Of a stretch of DNA of 64,000 bases, positions 9,726-26,893 are shown piece by piece (the first letter of the stretch is position 1; every line of letters begins with the position of its first letter). The notes below the pieces were generated by a model that was given only the letters and a program-made list of their open reading frames with translations, did no database searches and was not told the origin of the DNA. The DNA is from Spiroplasma sp. SV19 (GTDB taxonomy: Bacteria > Bacillota_I > Bacilli_A > Mycoplasmatales > Mycoplasmataceae). The DNA lies in assembly GCF_030060925.1 (NCBI RefSeq), contig NZ_CP045455.1:372001-436000 (forward strand), written 5' to 3'. Made by a program: the position numbers and the translations under genes.

Positions 9726-11873
9726 TTAATAATTTTTAATAACTTCTTGTAATGTTGTTCGTCGTTTTTGTGGTAAATTATTGACTCCTCGCAAAAAAGC
9801 AGTTTGTTCGCCAATTAAATATAAATTTGTTTTTGCCCGTGTAACTGCCGTATATATTAAATTTCGTTTTAACATAATTCAAAAACTTTTGGTAATAACA
9901 AAAATAATATTATCATATTCACTACCCTGTAATTTATGAACACTACATGCATAAGCTAAAGCAATATCATAATACATTTCTTTCGTATATTCAACAATAT
10001 TGTCATATTTTATTAGTAAAACATCATTAAGGTTTTTATCTTTTTTAATATCAACAATAATACCAACATCACCATTATAAATTTCTAATTCTGGTCGATT
10101 TTTTAATTGCATTACTTTATCATTAACCCGAAAAATTCGATGACCAATTTTAATTTCTTTTTGACCATAAGAACGATTTAGTTTATCTTGTAAATAAGTA
10201 TTTAACATGTTAATTCCAACAGGGCCATTATACATTGGTGCAATTACTTGAATTGCATTATAATCCCCTGCTTTTTCTTCATTTAGTTTTTGATATAAAT
10301 TACCAATTGTTGTTAATAACAAATGTGGGTCAGTTTCCTCAATAAAAGTTAAGTCTCTTTTATTTAATAAATCATATTCAAAATGGTCTTGTTCAATCGC
10401 ATAACTTAATTCCAAAATATCATTTCCCGCTTCTTGGCGATAAACTTCTTCCAACTTAATAACATTAAAAACATCACTCTGAATAATATCTCGCAAAATA
10501 TCGCCACAAGCAACTGAAGGTAACTGATTTGGATCACCAATTAAAATTAATTTCCGCAAATTTAAACCAACTTTGGCGATTTGTGATAATAATAAACTAT
10601 CAACCATACTAACTTCATCTAAAATTAAAATGTCATTTTCCAACGGATTACTTTCATTATAAAAAAACTGGTTTGTAATAGCATCATATTTTAATAATTT
10701 ATGAATTGTTAACGCTTTTTGACCAGTTTTTTCTCGTAACCGTTTTGCTGCTTTACCCGTTGGAGCCGCCAACACAATTTTTGATTGTGAATAGACTTTT
10801 TTTAAAATACTGACAATTCCATCAACAACTGTTGTTTTTCCAGTTCCCGGTCCACCAATAATTACTAAAAAATTAGAACGAACAGCTGCTTTAATCGCCT
10901 TTGTTTGATTTGCATTGTAACTTATTTGTTTCTTAGCTGTTAATTCTTGCACCTGGCTTGCTAATTTTTCTTCATCATATTGTTCAATGGAATTTAAACT
11001 GCCTAACATTGTGGCAATATTTAATTCACTATGATATATTTCAGCAACATAAATTTTATCATTTTTAAAAATTAATAAATTAATTTCCTTACTATATTTT
11101 AATCCCATTAAAATAGACTCTTTTGTTAAATTATTAAAATGTTTTTGTAAAATGACTGTTAATTCATCTAATGTTAAATAAGTATCACCAGTATTATTAC
11201 AAAATTCTTTTGCTAAATACCAAGCATAATATCCAATTCGAATATTACTAAGTGGGTTTTGTTCAAATGCTAAATAAATTTTATCAATTGTCCGAAACGA
11301 AATGTTATCTTTTAATAACAATGAATAAGGATCTTTTGTTAGTAAAGCATAAATTTGATCAACATTGTATTTTGCTTTTAATAATGATAAAACTTGTAGA
11401 GACAATCCTTTTTGGTTAAATTGATGGTTTAATTCATCATCGCGACTCATTTCCTGAAATGATTTTGCAATAATAGCGGCCTGTTTAGAAGTAACACCTG
11501 GAATTTGTTTTAATTGTGAGATATTTTCCTTAATCTTACTAACCACATCGTTTTGATAATAATCAATAATAAGCTGTGCTGTTTTTGGCCCAATCGTTGG
11601 AAACAAGCTACTTGTTAAATATTTTAAAACTTCATCATTACTTTGGGGCGCAATTTGCTTTAATTCTTTTACTTCAAAGTTTTCCCCATATCGCTCATTA
11701 TAAACAAATTCGCCTGTTAATTCATATAATTGATCAGGTTGTAAAACTGATAAAAAACCTTTAATAAAAATAAAGTGGGTCTTATCTTTCTCTAATTGAA
11801 ATTTACAAATTCGATAACCATTTTTTGATTCAAAAACAATTAATTTTAAATAACCTCGTATCTTCTCAACCAT
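9726..11873 (-). CDS. recD2: RecD2-type 5'-3' DNA helicase
   Basis: 715 residues, standard for RecBC-independent RecD2. Unwinds DNA 5' to 3' in repair. Seen in order: an N-terminal OB-like region, helix-hairpin-helix repeats (residues about 95-160, e.g. FPTIGPKTA and IPGVTSKQA), Walker A GGPGTGKTT near residue 340, Walker B LILDEVSM, GDPNQLPSV, EVYRQ, and the C-terminal SVHKLQGSEYD plus YTAVTRAKT motifs. Start chosen at the ATG 11873, 9 bases from AAGGAAGG; a GTG one codon earlier is possible. The site overlaps the mnmA stop, so the two are co-translated. Confidence 0.95.
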
Positions 11874-11888
11874 CACAATAATCCTTCC

Positions 11889-13028
<1,140 letters not shown>

Positions 13029-13086
13029 TCACTTCCCTTATTAATAATTAGTCATATAAATTAGCAATATTATTTTAACATTAAAA

Positions 13087-13109
13087 CACTAAGTTTAAAA
13101 AACTTAGTG
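13087..13109 (-). terminator. terminator overlapping the end of the membrane-protein gene
   Basis: CACTAAGTTT pairs with AAACTTAGTG (13087-13096 with 13100-13109), followed on the minus strand by TTTTAATGTT. The stop codon at 13104-13106 is inside the stem. Confidence 0.7.
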
Positions 13110-14900
13110 CGGTCTTTTTTGAAGTTTTAAGTATAAAATTCCTATTAACATTAAGATATTTGCTAATATTAAAAAACCATAACTAATAATTTGCATAATA
13201 TTACTTGTTAAAACAAAATTATTATTCTTATAAAAATAACCGTATAAGGCAATTCCAATGAAACTTCCTAAAAACAATAAACCAAAGGGTAAAAAAAGAT
13301 ACAACTGAATTTTAAAATTAGAAACTACACAAAACGGTAAAATAATTATAATGGCATAAATGCTAAGGAAGATAATCATAAACACGCGATTGGCCAAAAG
13401 ATAATCCTGGTTAGTTTGAATAAAATTAAATTTTCCAAAAGTTATTGTAGCAAAATTATATAAGTCTAATGATGAATTATTAATCCAATTATTAAATATT
13501 AAAAAAGCACTACATAAAATAATTAGACCAACAACTGCCATAATCCGAGCAGTTAAGATAATTGGATTACGTCATGTGATAATATTATTTTTTTTTATTT
13601 TACTAATTCGTTGTCTTCCGTTTGGTAGTAATTGGATTTTATAACTATTACTAAAAACGGTTGCTGGTTGAACATGATTTGTTTGATGTTCTTGGTTTAG
13701 ATTTTCATCATTAAGATTTTCTTGCTTCTTTTGCTTCTTTGCTCGTATTCGCTTCATTTTAGCATTTATCACTGGGTTTGTCGCTTTCGTCGCAGGTAGT
13801 GGCGAATCAAATAAACTAGCATAAAAATTATTGATTCGATAACTCCCGACTGGTTCATCAATTTCAATTGTGCGCGGTGTTTCTACATCATCTTTTGGAA
13901 GCACTGGTAAAGGTGCTATCTTTTCTTCTCGCACAGTTGTTTCTTCTTGATGATAATATTTATTAGTAGTATGATCAAGGCCTAAATTTGGTCGCTTTGT
14001 AATATCTCATTCCATAACATCAAGTTCATCATAAACTTCCGAACCACGAGCGGTTGAAACTTTTATATTCATACCTTTTTCTACGGGTTTAACAACTGAT
14101 TGTTCAGGTTCACTTGATTGCTCAAATTTCATTTCTTCTTTAATTAAATTTATCTTACTAACAAAAGGTAGCTGTGATTTTTTTCCAGAAGAACTTGCTA
14201 TGTTTTGCGTTTTATTATTATAACTTTGCGTTACAATAATGTCTTTTTTAGGAGTTGGATTTACAGTGGTAATTTTAGGAAAATGTGCTGTCAAAATTGA
14301 TTTTGGTTTTGAAATAGTTTCATCCTGTTCAACGGGCGCAATTATCTTACTGGGTTCTTTGTGTGCTGTTTTTTGCATAATTTTTTGAGCAATAGCACGT
14401 GCTTGTTCTTTTAATGCTGCACGATCAACATCAATCCGGTCATCCCTACTAATAGCACGATGTGGACTATTATTATTAAAATGGATTAAATCAACCTTAT
14501 TAGTTATTATTGGTGGTTCTTGTAAATGGTTATCATTATGGAAAGGTGCTTTTTCATCAAATGTTGTTTTAATTTTATCTAAGCGTTGATAAAAATTTGT
14601 TTTTTCTTGTTCCAACTTTTCTGCTTGTGTATGCAAAACTCTTAAAGCATCAGGATTATCAAGATTTAAATTTAATTCACGGCATTGTGTTAATGGTGAA
14701 AGGTAATTTTGTTCAATTATTTGTTCTGAAACAGATGGTTTTATTGCAAAATAGCCATTATTAAAAAAATGACTATTTTCACCACTAAAAAAATGCGATT
14801 TAGTAATTAAAGAAGGCTCTTGATAACTAGAATGTCGATTGTTACGAAGGCCTTGTTTAATTGGTTTAATCTTTAAAATTTTAATGTCATTGCTCTTCAT
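13104..14900 (-). CDS. large protein: long disordered cytoplasmic region plus four C-terminal membrane helices
   Basis: 598 residues, unrecognised. The first ~440 residues are polar, Pro/Asn/Lys/Gln-rich and lack hydrophobic runs; a charged stretch (residues about 370-390, KMKRIRAKKQKKQE) precedes the membrane part. Then about four transmembrane segments follow: VGLIILCSAFLIF, FMIIFLSIYAIIIILPF, FLPFGLLFLGSFIGIALYG, and IISYGFLILANILMLIG. Three pieces are joined through TGA codons read as Trp in one frame. The layout suggests an inner-membrane anchor with a long cytoplasmic tether, for example to cytoskeleton, but nothing in the sequence proves this. The ribosome site (GTGGGTG) is weak. Confidence 0.8.
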
Positions 14901-15316
14901 TATTTAGCACCCACTTTAACTAACCCCAAAACTCTATGTATTAATTATATCCTAAAATCACTAAAAAATAAAGGGTTATTAGTAATTCACCGCTTAAAAG
15001 TTGGAATAAAGTAAGTGTTTGTTTAAGAAACATAAATTTAATGTTTTTGATGGATAAAAATATCAAGCAAGACTTTTCCCCTTATGTTAATTATATTTCA
15101 TCACTGGTATGCTATTTTTACAACAACAAAAAAACTAATCATTTTCTCTTTTTGCTCTTCTGCTAATTTTGACATAATAAAAACCACTTTTCTAATTTAA
15201 TTCTAACTTACTTTTAAAAAGAATTAATTGTGGCAAAAGTGGATTTAATCTTGTTAATTGTTATATCAAATTATGATAAATGTTTAAGAAAATATTATAA
15301 ACAATAATGTTAACCT
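14901..15316. other. mostly non-coding gap with a vestigial ORF
   Basis: AT-rich. A minus-strand ORF at 15038-15175 gives 45 residues starting MSKLAEEQKEKMISFF, like the N terminus of a transposase or regulator that soon loses sense. It lacks a good ribosome site and is probably a remnant. An imperfect inverted repeat spans 15184-15242 (CCACTTTT...AAAAGTGG with TTAATTCT/AGAATTAA inside), immediately upstream of that remnant; it might be an old element end or a terminator. Confidence 0.5.
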
Positions 15317-16924
15317 TTATTTAACTTGAAACGAAATTTTAAAATAAGTCGCTGTTCATGGCGTATAGAAAATTGAATTATTAAAAGTTAAATCACCAAA
15401 TAATAAGTCTAATCTTCAACGTGGAGATTTATCCCGTAAAGATTTGACTTCTAAGGTATTATTATTAGTCACAGTTAAATAAGCATCACCAAGGACTTTA
15501 TCACGGTTACCTAATGCAAATAAATTAATATCAGTTAAATCTTTCGCAAACTCAGAGGCTTTAAAATCATCTCTTAAATATTTTATGGCATTATCTCATA
15601 ATAATTTACCATCATTAACAATTTTATGATATACATCTTGTGAAATCTTGACAGTACTAAACTTATAATAACCTGCTGACTCAATTTCAAAATATTTATA
15701 AAAAGCTATTATAATGTTGGCATAATTTAAGAGTTTTTGATGTAAACCATCAGCACTTATATATAATGTAATTTGAACTGGAACCTCATCAGATGAAGTA
15801 ACTAATCCTGATAGTGGAACACCAGCAATTAATATTGCTGATAAATTAAAATTAAAATTTCCTAAATATAAATTATCAGTTTCTTTAACCCCATGAAACA
15901 TTTTAACATTTTTACGAAACATTTTAATAAAACTTTCTGGACTGAGATTACTCATATGACCTTCTCCCCCAGTTCATGAAGACCATGTTGTATAATCTCA
16001 TGCCCCTGGAGTTCCAACAGTTTGGGCGTCTATATTGCTTACATTTGACGCGCTTCCAGTTATTAAATTTACAATTGTTTGATCATTTACGTATGTAAGA
16101 TTATCTAAGATTTTAACAGTATCCGGGTTGTTTTTTAATTCTTTTTTTAAAATATTTTGAAATATTTCATCCAATTTTTTGTGATGAACACTATAATTAA
16201 TATCAAAATTATTAAATAATTCAATAAAATCAGGATTTTTATCAATACCAACTAATTTATTATTATTTAAAAAATTTGCTATTACTGTTGATATCTTAGA
16301 AATTATTCCTGATAATGCTCGCTCCATTGTCTCTTTATCATTTGTTAATATAAATTGTAAATTTAAACTAGCACTCGCTGAATACGACTTATATTGGATT
16401 TTATAAGAAATCCGATGAACTAATCTTGCTGCTAAAATATCAGTAAGTTTTTCACCAGTAAGACTACTTAGGGATTCTAAATCAACATATGATAGTTTAA
16501 AAGTTTTATCATAAGATAATTCAATTGGCAAACTATCATAATAATAGTTTGAATACTCATGAGCAATTTTACGATTTAAAATATCAATAAATGTTTGAAA
16601 TTGATCTGATAATTTTTTTAATCCCGTTAAATATTCTTCTTTAACAACATCATAATCAGGTTTTTCTTTCGAAACTTCTTTAAAAATATCACTACCTGTA
16701 TAATCTGTTGAAAGTAAAATATTTTTTTCAGTTAAAAATGTTTGAATTCCTTGTGAGACTCGTAATGAAATATCATTTAAAACTTTGATATCCTTTGCTA
16801 CTTGTAATTCTAAATCATCTGAATCAATGTCAGATGGTGTGTTTGATTGTTTACAACTAATAATACTGCTAATACCTACATTGGCGATTCCTAATGTTGC
16901 CAATAAACTCAATATTTTTTTCAT
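15317..16924 (-). CDS. surface lipoprotein, paralogue of the gene at 7671
   Basis: 535 residues. Signal peptide MKKILSLLATLG... with IISC lipobox; acidic/polar linker SNTPSDIDSDD. The mature region shares EYSNYYYDSLPIEL, LQFILTND, LVGIDKNPDF, ILIAGVPLSGLV and FYKYFEIESA with its paralogue, and both end in a short hydrophobic beta-like WTATYFKISF block. Unlike the paralogue it has no homopolymer by its promoter. Function unknown; likely exposed on the outer face of the membrane. Two paralogues with the unrelated genes recD2 and mnmA between them suggest old duplication. Confidence 0.85.
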
Positions 16925-17180
16925 TTATTAAGTTCTCCTTATTTAATATGTCTATAGGTCACTAAGTTTTAACATATTTTTTTCTACACTATTAATTGTA
17001 AATAAAAAAAACAAGTGGCCCTAATTTAACTCATTATATAAAACAATTTATTATTTTTAAAACTTTAATAAATCTCTGAATTAATTTATTTTTTAACAAA
17101 ATTAAGATAAAATTGTTTATGAAAAGTACTTACAAAATAAAATTAAACATAATAATTTTATTAAAAAGAAAGGAAGTCCA

Positions 17181-17816
17181 ATGAAGCAACAAAATAATGG
17201 ATTTGAAACAATTATGGTTATCACAATTACGGTGATGTTAGCAACATTAGCATTTGTTTTTCGATTACTTAGTGTTTTATCCTTAAACTATATTACCTTT
17301 GACTATCTTTTGTTAACAAGTTGAGCAATCTACTTTCGTTGATATCTGAATTATATAATTTGCAATGTTTATGCTTTTTTAATCTGCTTATACTATGCTG
17401 GATTTGGTTTTATTTTTGTCTTTTTTACTTTTTTTACTTGAAATTTAATTGTTACCATTATTTTTTTCATGCGCCGTTGTTTAATTAAATATTACTTTTT
17501 ATACCCCATCTTAGTTTTTCTCTTAATTTACTTACAATATTTTATTGCCATTTTTTTATATAATTGGGTCATTTTTGGTAATATTAGTCAAGCAATTGGG
17601 GTTTGAATTTTTTGGTTAATTAATAATACCATCTCTGCTATAACATCAACCGCCTTAACAACTGCTGTTTTAGTTCCTTTTATTAAAATGATATATTATT
17701 TTGCGAATAAATATCCCTTTTTATTTAACCGTGGTTTTTTGAATTATTTAGATGAAACAGGTTATAACTTTCAAATTAAACTGCCGAAAAAAAACACTGA
17801 TAAAACATCAGTGTAA
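17181..17816 (+). CDS. polytopic membrane protein, possibly a transporter S-component
   Basis: 211 residues with about five to six hydrophobic segments, many Phe/Tyr, starting MKQQNNGFETIMVITITVML. ATG at 17181 follows AAAGGAAG. The size, the start and the helix count are reminiscent of ECF-type S components or other small membrane proteins, but I recognise no diagnostic motif. Its last codons overlap the terminator of the convergent gene (17794-17814). Six TGA codons are read as Trp. Confidence 0.7.
17794..17814 (-). terminator. terminator inside the end of a convergent gene
   Basis: ACACTGAT pairs with ATCAGTGT around a 5-base loop, followed on the minus strand by eight T. It serves the coiled-coil gene at 17825 but lies within the last seven codons of the plus-strand membrane gene. 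Confidence 0.85.
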
Positions 17817-17824
17817 GTTGTTAA

Positions 17825-18298
17825 TTAACGTGAAACTTGATCTAATAATTTTTGCCACTTTTGTGCTTCTTTTTCTCATGATTCTTTTGATAAAAGCATT
17901 TTACGTTCACGCATTGCACTTTTAACACGGGCAATATTTGTTAAACGTGCTTGTTTTTTGGCACGTTCTTCATATAACACATTATTTTTTGCAATTTCTT
18001 CTTTGCGTTTTTGTTCTAATATAAGAATTCGTTCTTGTTCAATTTTATCAACATCTTTTACTTTCGCAGAAGCTTTAACTTCTTTTTGTTTTGCTAAAGT
18101 AATTTTTTCCTCTCATTTTTTTGCCGCAGCAGCACAAGCTTCATTATTCTTTTTGATTCATTCTTCACGGATTAATTTTTCTTTTGCTTCTTTTTCATCG
18201 GTTTTAGTAGTTAAATCTTTACCCTCTTCAATAATTTGATTTATTAATTCAACTACTGGTAATTCTTCTTGCACAACAACTTTCTTTTTTACTGCCAT
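17825..18298 (-). CDS. small charged coiled-coil protein
   Basis: 157 residues, about half Lys/Glu/Ala, no membrane segment. Starts MAVKKKVVVQEELPVVEL; from residue ~35 on it is one predicted long helix with heptad-like spacing and repeated EKEAKEK/KRKEE runs, two WxK sites. Start at 18298 chosen because GAGGAG precedes it; an in-frame start 26 codons upstream lacks a ribosome site. No known family; candidate structural or nucleic-acid binding protein. Confidence 0.75.
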
Positions 18299-18496
18299 AA
18301 ATAAACTCCTCATCTTTTTATGTTTCGTTCCTATATAAGAAATACTTATTGATATTTTTACATAGACTACTTCCATTATATCAAAAAATCATAAAAATTA
18401 AACAAAATCACCCTTTTTATCAAAATAAAATTTTAAAAAAGATTTTGGTTAAATAAAAAAGTGATAAAATTATACTTATTAAGAAGGAGACAAACT

Positions 18497-19306
18497 ATGT
18501 TAAATTTTAACGATCAAAAACTAAACAAATTAGTAACAAATTTTATCCATTATATGGTGGACCCTAAACATAATGAAGGAAAACAAATCATTGAAACTGA
18601 TTATAAAAATTTCTTTCACCATATTGATTCTCGCGATTCAAAAAGTAATTTAAATATTGTTATTAGTTCCCACTTAACAACAGCTGATCAATTTGCCAAA
18701 GCCGGCGAAATTATCGACCAATATCACGCTGATAAAACACCTTTTACGTGATGTACCATCACAGTTGATAATAGTCAAACTGAAAAATTGTTCTTTGAAA
18801 AATGTGGCTTACAACACTTTGAAACTGCCTTAGGGATGTTAATTGATTTAACAACGTTTATTACAACTAATCGAGCAGCGGCAGATGAACAATTCCAGGA
18901 AGTAACAACCCAAACTACTGTCCATGATGTTGTTAAAGTTGTTAAAAGTGCCTTTGATTTATCATTAATTGACTTAGCAAAATATCAATCAATTTGAGAA
19001 TTAAACCAAGATCAAAAAATTAGTTACTTAACCATTCTAACAAAAAATAACATTCCAGTTTCAACTGGCAACTTATACTTCGAACCAGAATTAGCAATCA
19101 TTGATGATATTGCAACACATAGTGCTCATCAAAAACAAGGCTATGCAAAAGAGATGTTAATTCATTTGTTAAACAAAGCGAAGCAAGCTAATTACCAATA
19201 TGCTGGTTTAATTGCCACTCCCCATGGCCTGCCCTTATATCAAAAACTTGGGTTTGAAAGTCAAAACTTATATTTTAATGTTTATACCATGCATTATCCT
19301 AAATAA
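18497..19306 (+). CDS. GNAT-family acetyltransferase
   Basis: 269 residues. The C-terminal ~90 residues carry a GNAT core: LYFEPELAIIDDIATHSAHQ then KQGYAKEMLIHLL, the acetyl-CoA pyrophosphate loop in Q-x-x-G-x-A form, then ATPHGLPLYQKLGF, the final strand-helix. The N-terminal half looks like a second, degenerate GNAT-like lobe (TITVDNSQTEKLFFEKCGL). ATG at 18497 follows AAGGAG; an in-frame codon at 18461 has no site. Substrate unknown. Confidence 0.85.
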
Positions 19307-19352
19307 TAATGCATTTTTTTAATTCTTGAACAAAAAATACAATTTAACAAAT

Positions 19353-19379
19353 AAAAAAGGCTTTAAATAAGCCTTTTTT
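19353..19379. terminator. bidirectional terminator between GNAT gene and 5S rRNA
   Basis: AAAAAAGGCTT and AAGCCTTTTTT pair with a 5-base loop. It follows the GNAT gene on the plus strand and the rRNA operon on the minus strand. Confidence 0.9.
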
Positions 19380-19381
19380 AA

Positions 19382-19487
<106 letters not shown>

Positions 19488-19554
19488 TCACTTGAGTGGA
19501 ATTATCCCCTCAAAACTAGATAATAAACATTCTAAAATTTGTAAATAAGCTCTC

Positions 19555-22476
<2,922 letters not shown>

Positions 22477-22746
22477 TTAATTTAATTATTTGACCTGATT
22501 TTAAATCAGTTTTGAGAATCATTTACAAATATAACTGTGAAATTTTAGTTATTTTTAAAAAATAACAGAAATTTTGAATTATTGTTATTTTAATCATTTG
22601 ATTAAAATAACTAGATGTCTATTATCCAGTTTTCAAAGAACAATTGCAATAACATTTTCTTGTTATTGTCAGAGAAACTAATCTCTGAAAACTAAACATA
22701 ACGGTCATTAAAACTAGTTAAATTACTATAAAGTAATAACTCCATA

Positions 22747-24266
<1,520 letters not shown>

Positions 24267-24381
24267 AAAAATTTGTTTTTGTTCCCAGCTTTAATGACGG
24301 ATATTCATTGATTAAATGATTATCTTTGTTGTTATGTTTAGTTTTCAAAGATCGTTTTTGTGTCAACAAAACACCTTTCAA

Positions 24382-24410
24382 ATCATACAAAAATTAGTGA
24401 TTATTGTCAA
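24382..24410 (-). promoter_or_regulatory. rRNA promoter, proximal
   Basis: TTGACA (24410-24405), 17 bases, TATGAT (24387-24382), ~115 bases before the 16S start. Close to consensus. Confidence 0.85.
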
Positions 24411-24505
24411 TAACTTTTAATGTTTTTTGCAATAATTTTTTGCGATATTGTGTGAAAATATTCATTCTTCATTAATAATAAGTATTACTAACTGACACCT
24501 TTATA

Positions 24506-24533
24506 AGTATATAAAATCCACATTTTTTTGCAA
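24506..24533 (-). promoter_or_regulatory. rRNA promoter, distal
   Basis: TTGCAA (24533-24528), 16 bases, TATACT (24511-24506). A weaker second promoter in tandem with the proximal one. The rest of the 24267-24568 gap shows no gene. Confidence 0.55.
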
Positions 24534-24568
24534 GCGTTTTTATTAAAAATATTAATATTTTTTCATAA

Positions 24569-24596
24569 AAAATAACTATTGTTAAATAGTTATTTT
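24569..24596 (-). terminator. terminator of the antiporter gene
   Basis: AAAATAACTAT pairs with ATAGTTATTTT over a 6-base loop, beginning within the stop codon region of the gene at 24595 and followed on the minus strand by a T-rich stretch. Confidence 0.75.
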
Positions 24597-26187
24597 AATC
24601 TTGTTTTTTCCGAAAAATGTTAGTTATTCCTTTTCATCATGATGCTGTTAAATAACGTTCTAAACTATTGAAACTAATAAAAATAATTGCTGAAAAAAAT
24701 AGTAAATACAAATATCAAGCATATTTTCATACATCAAGAAAAGAAATTGACATTTGATTAGCACCAACATAGTTATTTGCCATACTAACTAAAATTAACA
24801 TTTGAGCCCCATATGGAATTAACCCTTGAAACACAGCGGGGAAAATTGAAACAAAAGCCGCAATCTTATTTTTATTTAAATCATATTTTTGACGAATTTC
24901 TTTAACCATTGGTCCAACAACAATAATAGCAATGGTATTATTTGCTAAAGCAATATCAGCAACACTTGTTAAAGTTGCAATACCAAATTGAGCACTTTTT
25001 TTTCCCTTAATTCTTTGGTTAATTTTCTCTGTTGCTCATTCCAAACCACCTGATAGTTCACTTAGCCCTGCTAAACCACCAGTAAAAAGAGCTAAAAAGG
25101 CAATTTCAGCCATTGATAACATCCCATTTTTAATTGCATCTGTTGCTACTAAAACCTTATCTAAACCACTTAATAAGTGACCATTTGGATCTAAATTACC
25201 ATTTAACATATGTGCTGGGGTTAAGCTTGGCAAATAAGAAGATGTTAAATCACCAGTTGCTGTTACTCACTGATTAAATTGGCTTAAACTAAAACCAATA
25301 ATAATAGCTGCAACAATACCGCTAATTAAAACAATAAAAACATTAACACCACATAAGGCAATAACCAATACTATTAAGAATGGCAAAATTGTTAATAATG
25401 CTCGTCACCAAATTCATATTTCACTAGTTACTTTTGCATCTTTAACATAAGTAATTGTGAAAAAAAGGATAATAGTAATAATTGCGGCAAAAAGTAAGAT
25501 TTTTCAATTAAATAAAAATCGACTTTGTGGAGTAACATCTTGGGTACGACATGATGCAATTGCGGTATCCGAAATAATTGATAAATCATCACCAAACATA
25601 GCCCCACATAATAAAGCTCCAGCGACCATTGCTAAACTTAAATGTGCTTGCGATGCCATTCCAAAAGCAATCGGTCCAAACGCAACAATTGTACCAACAC
25701 TAGTACCCATTGCTGTTGAAATAATTGCACTAATTAGAAAAACACCTCCCACTAAAATTGCTGGCGGAATGACCTTAAACCCTAAAAAAGCAATTGCTGA
25801 AGAAGCTCCAATTGTATTCATTAATTGGGCAAATGAACCAGACAATAAATAAATAAAAACCATAATTAAAATGTTTTGATCAGCACTTCCTTTTAAAAAA
25901 GCATTTAATTTGGTTGTAAAATTCCCTTTAATAATTAAAAAACCAATAATCGTTGGAATTAAAATAATAATTGGCGCAAATATTAAATAAAACCCCATTG
26001 GATTGTTTTTTGAAAAAATTTCTTGCTTAAAGATATCTAGAATAATTCCCACTAAAATAAATAAAATAACAAATAATAACAATGGTACTAAACCACGAAA
26101 AGAAATCTCTTTTTTTAAGTTCAATAAATTTGTTGTTAAGGGTTGTTCTTGTAATAATTTTTCAACTTTTTTTTGTTTTTTCGGCAT
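24595..26187 (-). CDS. nhaC: NhaC-family Na+/H+ antiporter
   Basis: 530 residues, about 11-12 transmembrane segments in the plasma membrane. Family PF03553 exchanges Na+ for H+ (some members exchange organic ions). Seen: AFLGFKVIPPAILVGG, the STAMGTSVGTIVAFGPIA stretch, CGAMFGDDLSIISDTAIAS with paired Asp in a discontinuous helix, TQDVTPQSRF, and ADIALANNTIAIIVVGP. Many Trp are TGA. ATG at 26187 is preferred over a TTG three codons upstream; ribosome site weak. Upstream lies a short ORF with a far better site (26256-26339), suggesting translational or attenuation control. Confidence 0.9.
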
Positions 26188-26255
26188 ACTAATCAACTAC
26201 TTTCTTTTTTAAAATAATTGATTATTGATTTTTAACATTATTAAATTTATGTATC

Positions 26256-26339
26256 TTAACGGCACATCATCATGTTATTGGTACGAGCAGAAAACAATCA
26301 TTTATGAAAGTCTTGGTTTTTATTATTATTAAATATCAT
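26256..26339 (-). CDS. 27-residue leader peptide upstream of nhaC
   Basis: ATG at 26339 is preceded by AAAGGAGTAGAACA, one of the best ribosome sites in the window. It encodes MIFNNNKNQDFHKWLF followed by SARTNNMMMCR and TAA. It ends 69 bases before nhaC. Too short for a domain; clustered Asn, three consecutive Met and a final Cys-Arg look like a stalling or attenuation leader. No strong terminator lies between it and nhaC. Function is inference. Confidence 0.5.
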
Positions 26340-26416
26340 TGTTCTACTCCTTTACCTAATTTGTTCTTTATTTATTATATTATAGATTTATTGAATTTTA
26401 TAAAAAATAATAAAAA

Positions 26417-26438
26417 AGCCATTTTTCGAAAAATGGCT
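26417..26438 (-). terminator. terminator of the ssb-like gene
   Basis: AGCCATTTTT pairs with AAAAATGGCT around CG, followed on the minus strand by TTTTTTATTATT. Confidence 0.9.
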
Positions 26439-26470
26439 AATTTGTATTAAGTTAATAATGTCAAGTAATT

Positions 26471-26794
26471 CTAGTTAAAACTACTTAAATAAGTGACACG
26501 ATCCGCAATTATATCGTTATAATAATTTTCTTCATCAAAATTATTGGAACGAAACGATTGAATCCGTCCTTTAACTGCAATAATTGCTTTATCACGCAGA
26601 CTAATATCTAAATCATCGATATTATTTGTTCATACTTTAACATTAACTAAATCACTATCATAGTTACCATCTTTATTTTTAAAAGGGCGTTGAATCTTTA
26701 GCAAAAATTTCATTAGTTTTCGCTCTGCTTCTTTTTTATCATAAATAATTTCATAAGTTCCTTCCACTTGCCCAACCAACATCACTTGATTCAT
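26471..26794 (-). CDS. ssb: short single-stranded DNA-binding protein (OB fold)
   Basis: 107 residues. MNQVMLVGQVEG is the typical first OB strand of SSB; VNVKVWTNN and AIIAVKGRIQS match the later strands; the end DIIADRVTYLS matches the last strand. It lacks the disordered acidic tail with terminal DDIPF of replicative SSB and is shorter, so it resembles the second, small SSB paralogue seen in many Firmicutes-related bacteria. ATG at 26794 follows AAAGGATG. Its ssDNA role is inferred from family. Confidence 0.8.
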
Positions 26795-26893
26795 ATTTTA
26801 TCATCCTTTCTAAAAACACCAATATAACTCAATACTAAAAAAATTATAAGAAAATTTTTTTAAAAACAAGAAAAAAATTCACAAAATGCATTG

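Noticed and set aside
15038-15175. 45-codon ORF as a real small gene
   Set aside because: No ribosome site and only the first ~15 residues look protein-like; kept only as a remnant in the gap entry.
22477-22746. Possible tRNA in the 16S-23S spacer
   Set aside because: No cloverleaf or CCA-ending arm found; the spacer is AT-rich with only short inverted repeats.
25457-25852. Plus-strand ORF of 131 codons opposite nhaC
   Set aside because: It mirrors the antiporter coding sequence in another frame and lacks a ribosome site and family match.
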